This document shows positions 37,928-38,016 of a DNA stretch of 38,016 nucleotides, one piece after another. Position 1 is the first letter of the stretch. The number at the start of each line of letters is the position of its first letter. The stretch is from Actinomycetota bacterium (lineage in GTDB: Bacteria; Actinomycetota; Nitriliruptoria; Nitriliruptorales; Nitriliruptoraceae). Below the pieces are notes generated by a model. It made no database searches and had not been told where the DNA came from. It saw only the letters and a list, made by a program, of their open reading frames with translations. The stretch spans positions 1 through 38,016 of the forward strand of contig JAFMLG010000013.1 in NCBI GenBank assembly GCA_017852335.1, given 5' to 3'. The position numbers were made by a program, and so were the translations under genes.

Positions 37928-38016
37928 CTAGGAGCCGGCGTCCCCGCCGCCGGGGCGCCTGGGGTCCCGGACCGGGAGGACCTCCGCCAGGGCCGACGGC
38001 AGCTCGGGCGGCGTCG
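37928..38016 (-). CDS. C-terminal fragment of an unknown protein at the right edge
   Basis: A leftward frame enters from the right edge and ends at TAG 37928-37930. The 28 visible residues, TPPELPSALAEVLPVRDPRR… then PGGGDAGS, use G or C at nearly all third positions. Its orientation and spacing fit a gene just upstream of pntAA. Too short to identify. Confidence 0.45.
   Translation of the reverse strand, partial: TPPELPSALAEVLPVRDPRRPGGGDAGS

Noticed and set aside
1-38016. Mobile elements, phage genes or attachment sites
   Set aside because: No transposase, integrase, terminal inverted repeats or tRNA was seen, and GC and codon use look even across the island. The catabolic island does not look recently inserted from this sequence alone.

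Overview
The window is very GC-rich (by eye about three quarters G+C) and almost fully coding. GTG starts and 4-base stop/start overlaps are common. These traits, an Rv3032-like glucosyltransferase, a caa3-type CtaG and a three-subunit proton-translocating transhydrogenase suggest an actinobacterium (Actinomycetota). I cannot place it further from this sequence. No rRNA, tRNA, CRISPR array, insertion sequence or prophage gene was seen.

Left part (1-8990), mixed housekeeping genes: the tail of an unknown gene; a small membrane protein; a GT4 glucosyltransferase followed by a copper-delivery set (PCu(A)C lipoprotein, Sco1-like lipoprotein, CtaG) for cytochrome oxidase assembly; a leftward enoyl-CoA hydratase / methyltransferase / hexapeptide acyltransferase unit; and a rightward pair of nucleoside hydrolase and fused AccD-AccA-type carboxyltransferase.

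Central part (8978-30116), about 21 kb of leftward genes, nearly all joined by ATGA or GTGA overlaps: a nitrogen-heterocycle / ureide catabolic island. In order of transcription the first operon encodes carbamate kinase, DUF2877, FdrA and DUF1116 (together the homologues of the E. coli oxamate carbamoyltransferase module), an NmrA-like protein, a three-subunit molybdenum hydroxylase (CoxM-CoxS-CoxL type, not the CO-oxidising form I), CoxG, an amidase and an AhpD-like protein. After a regulatory gap with a 20-codon ORF and a long hairpin come hyuA, a cytosine-deaminase-like amidohydrolase, hyuB, a family III CoA-transferase, and CoxD- and CoxE-like molybdoenzyme maturation factors.

Right part (30351-34967): an NCS2 nucleobase permease, a barbiturase / cyanuric acid amidohydrolase-family enzyme, and a divergent PucR-type regulator. 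The likely joint job is import of a pyrimidine-like or other cyclic ureide, deamination and/or hydroxylation, ring opening, then phosphorolysis of an open-chain ureide to carbamoyl phosphate, from which carbamate kinase makes ATP. The boldest reading is an energy-conserving oxidative pyrimidine pathway: uracil, barbiturate, ureidomalonate, then malonamate plus carbamoyl phosphate. In it FdrA/DUF1116/DUF2877 would act on ureidomalonate, the one-carbon homologue of oxalurate. This is inference from gene content.

Far right (35017-38016): leftward pntAA-pntAB-pntB transhydrogenase genes and the C-terminal end of one more leftward gene.
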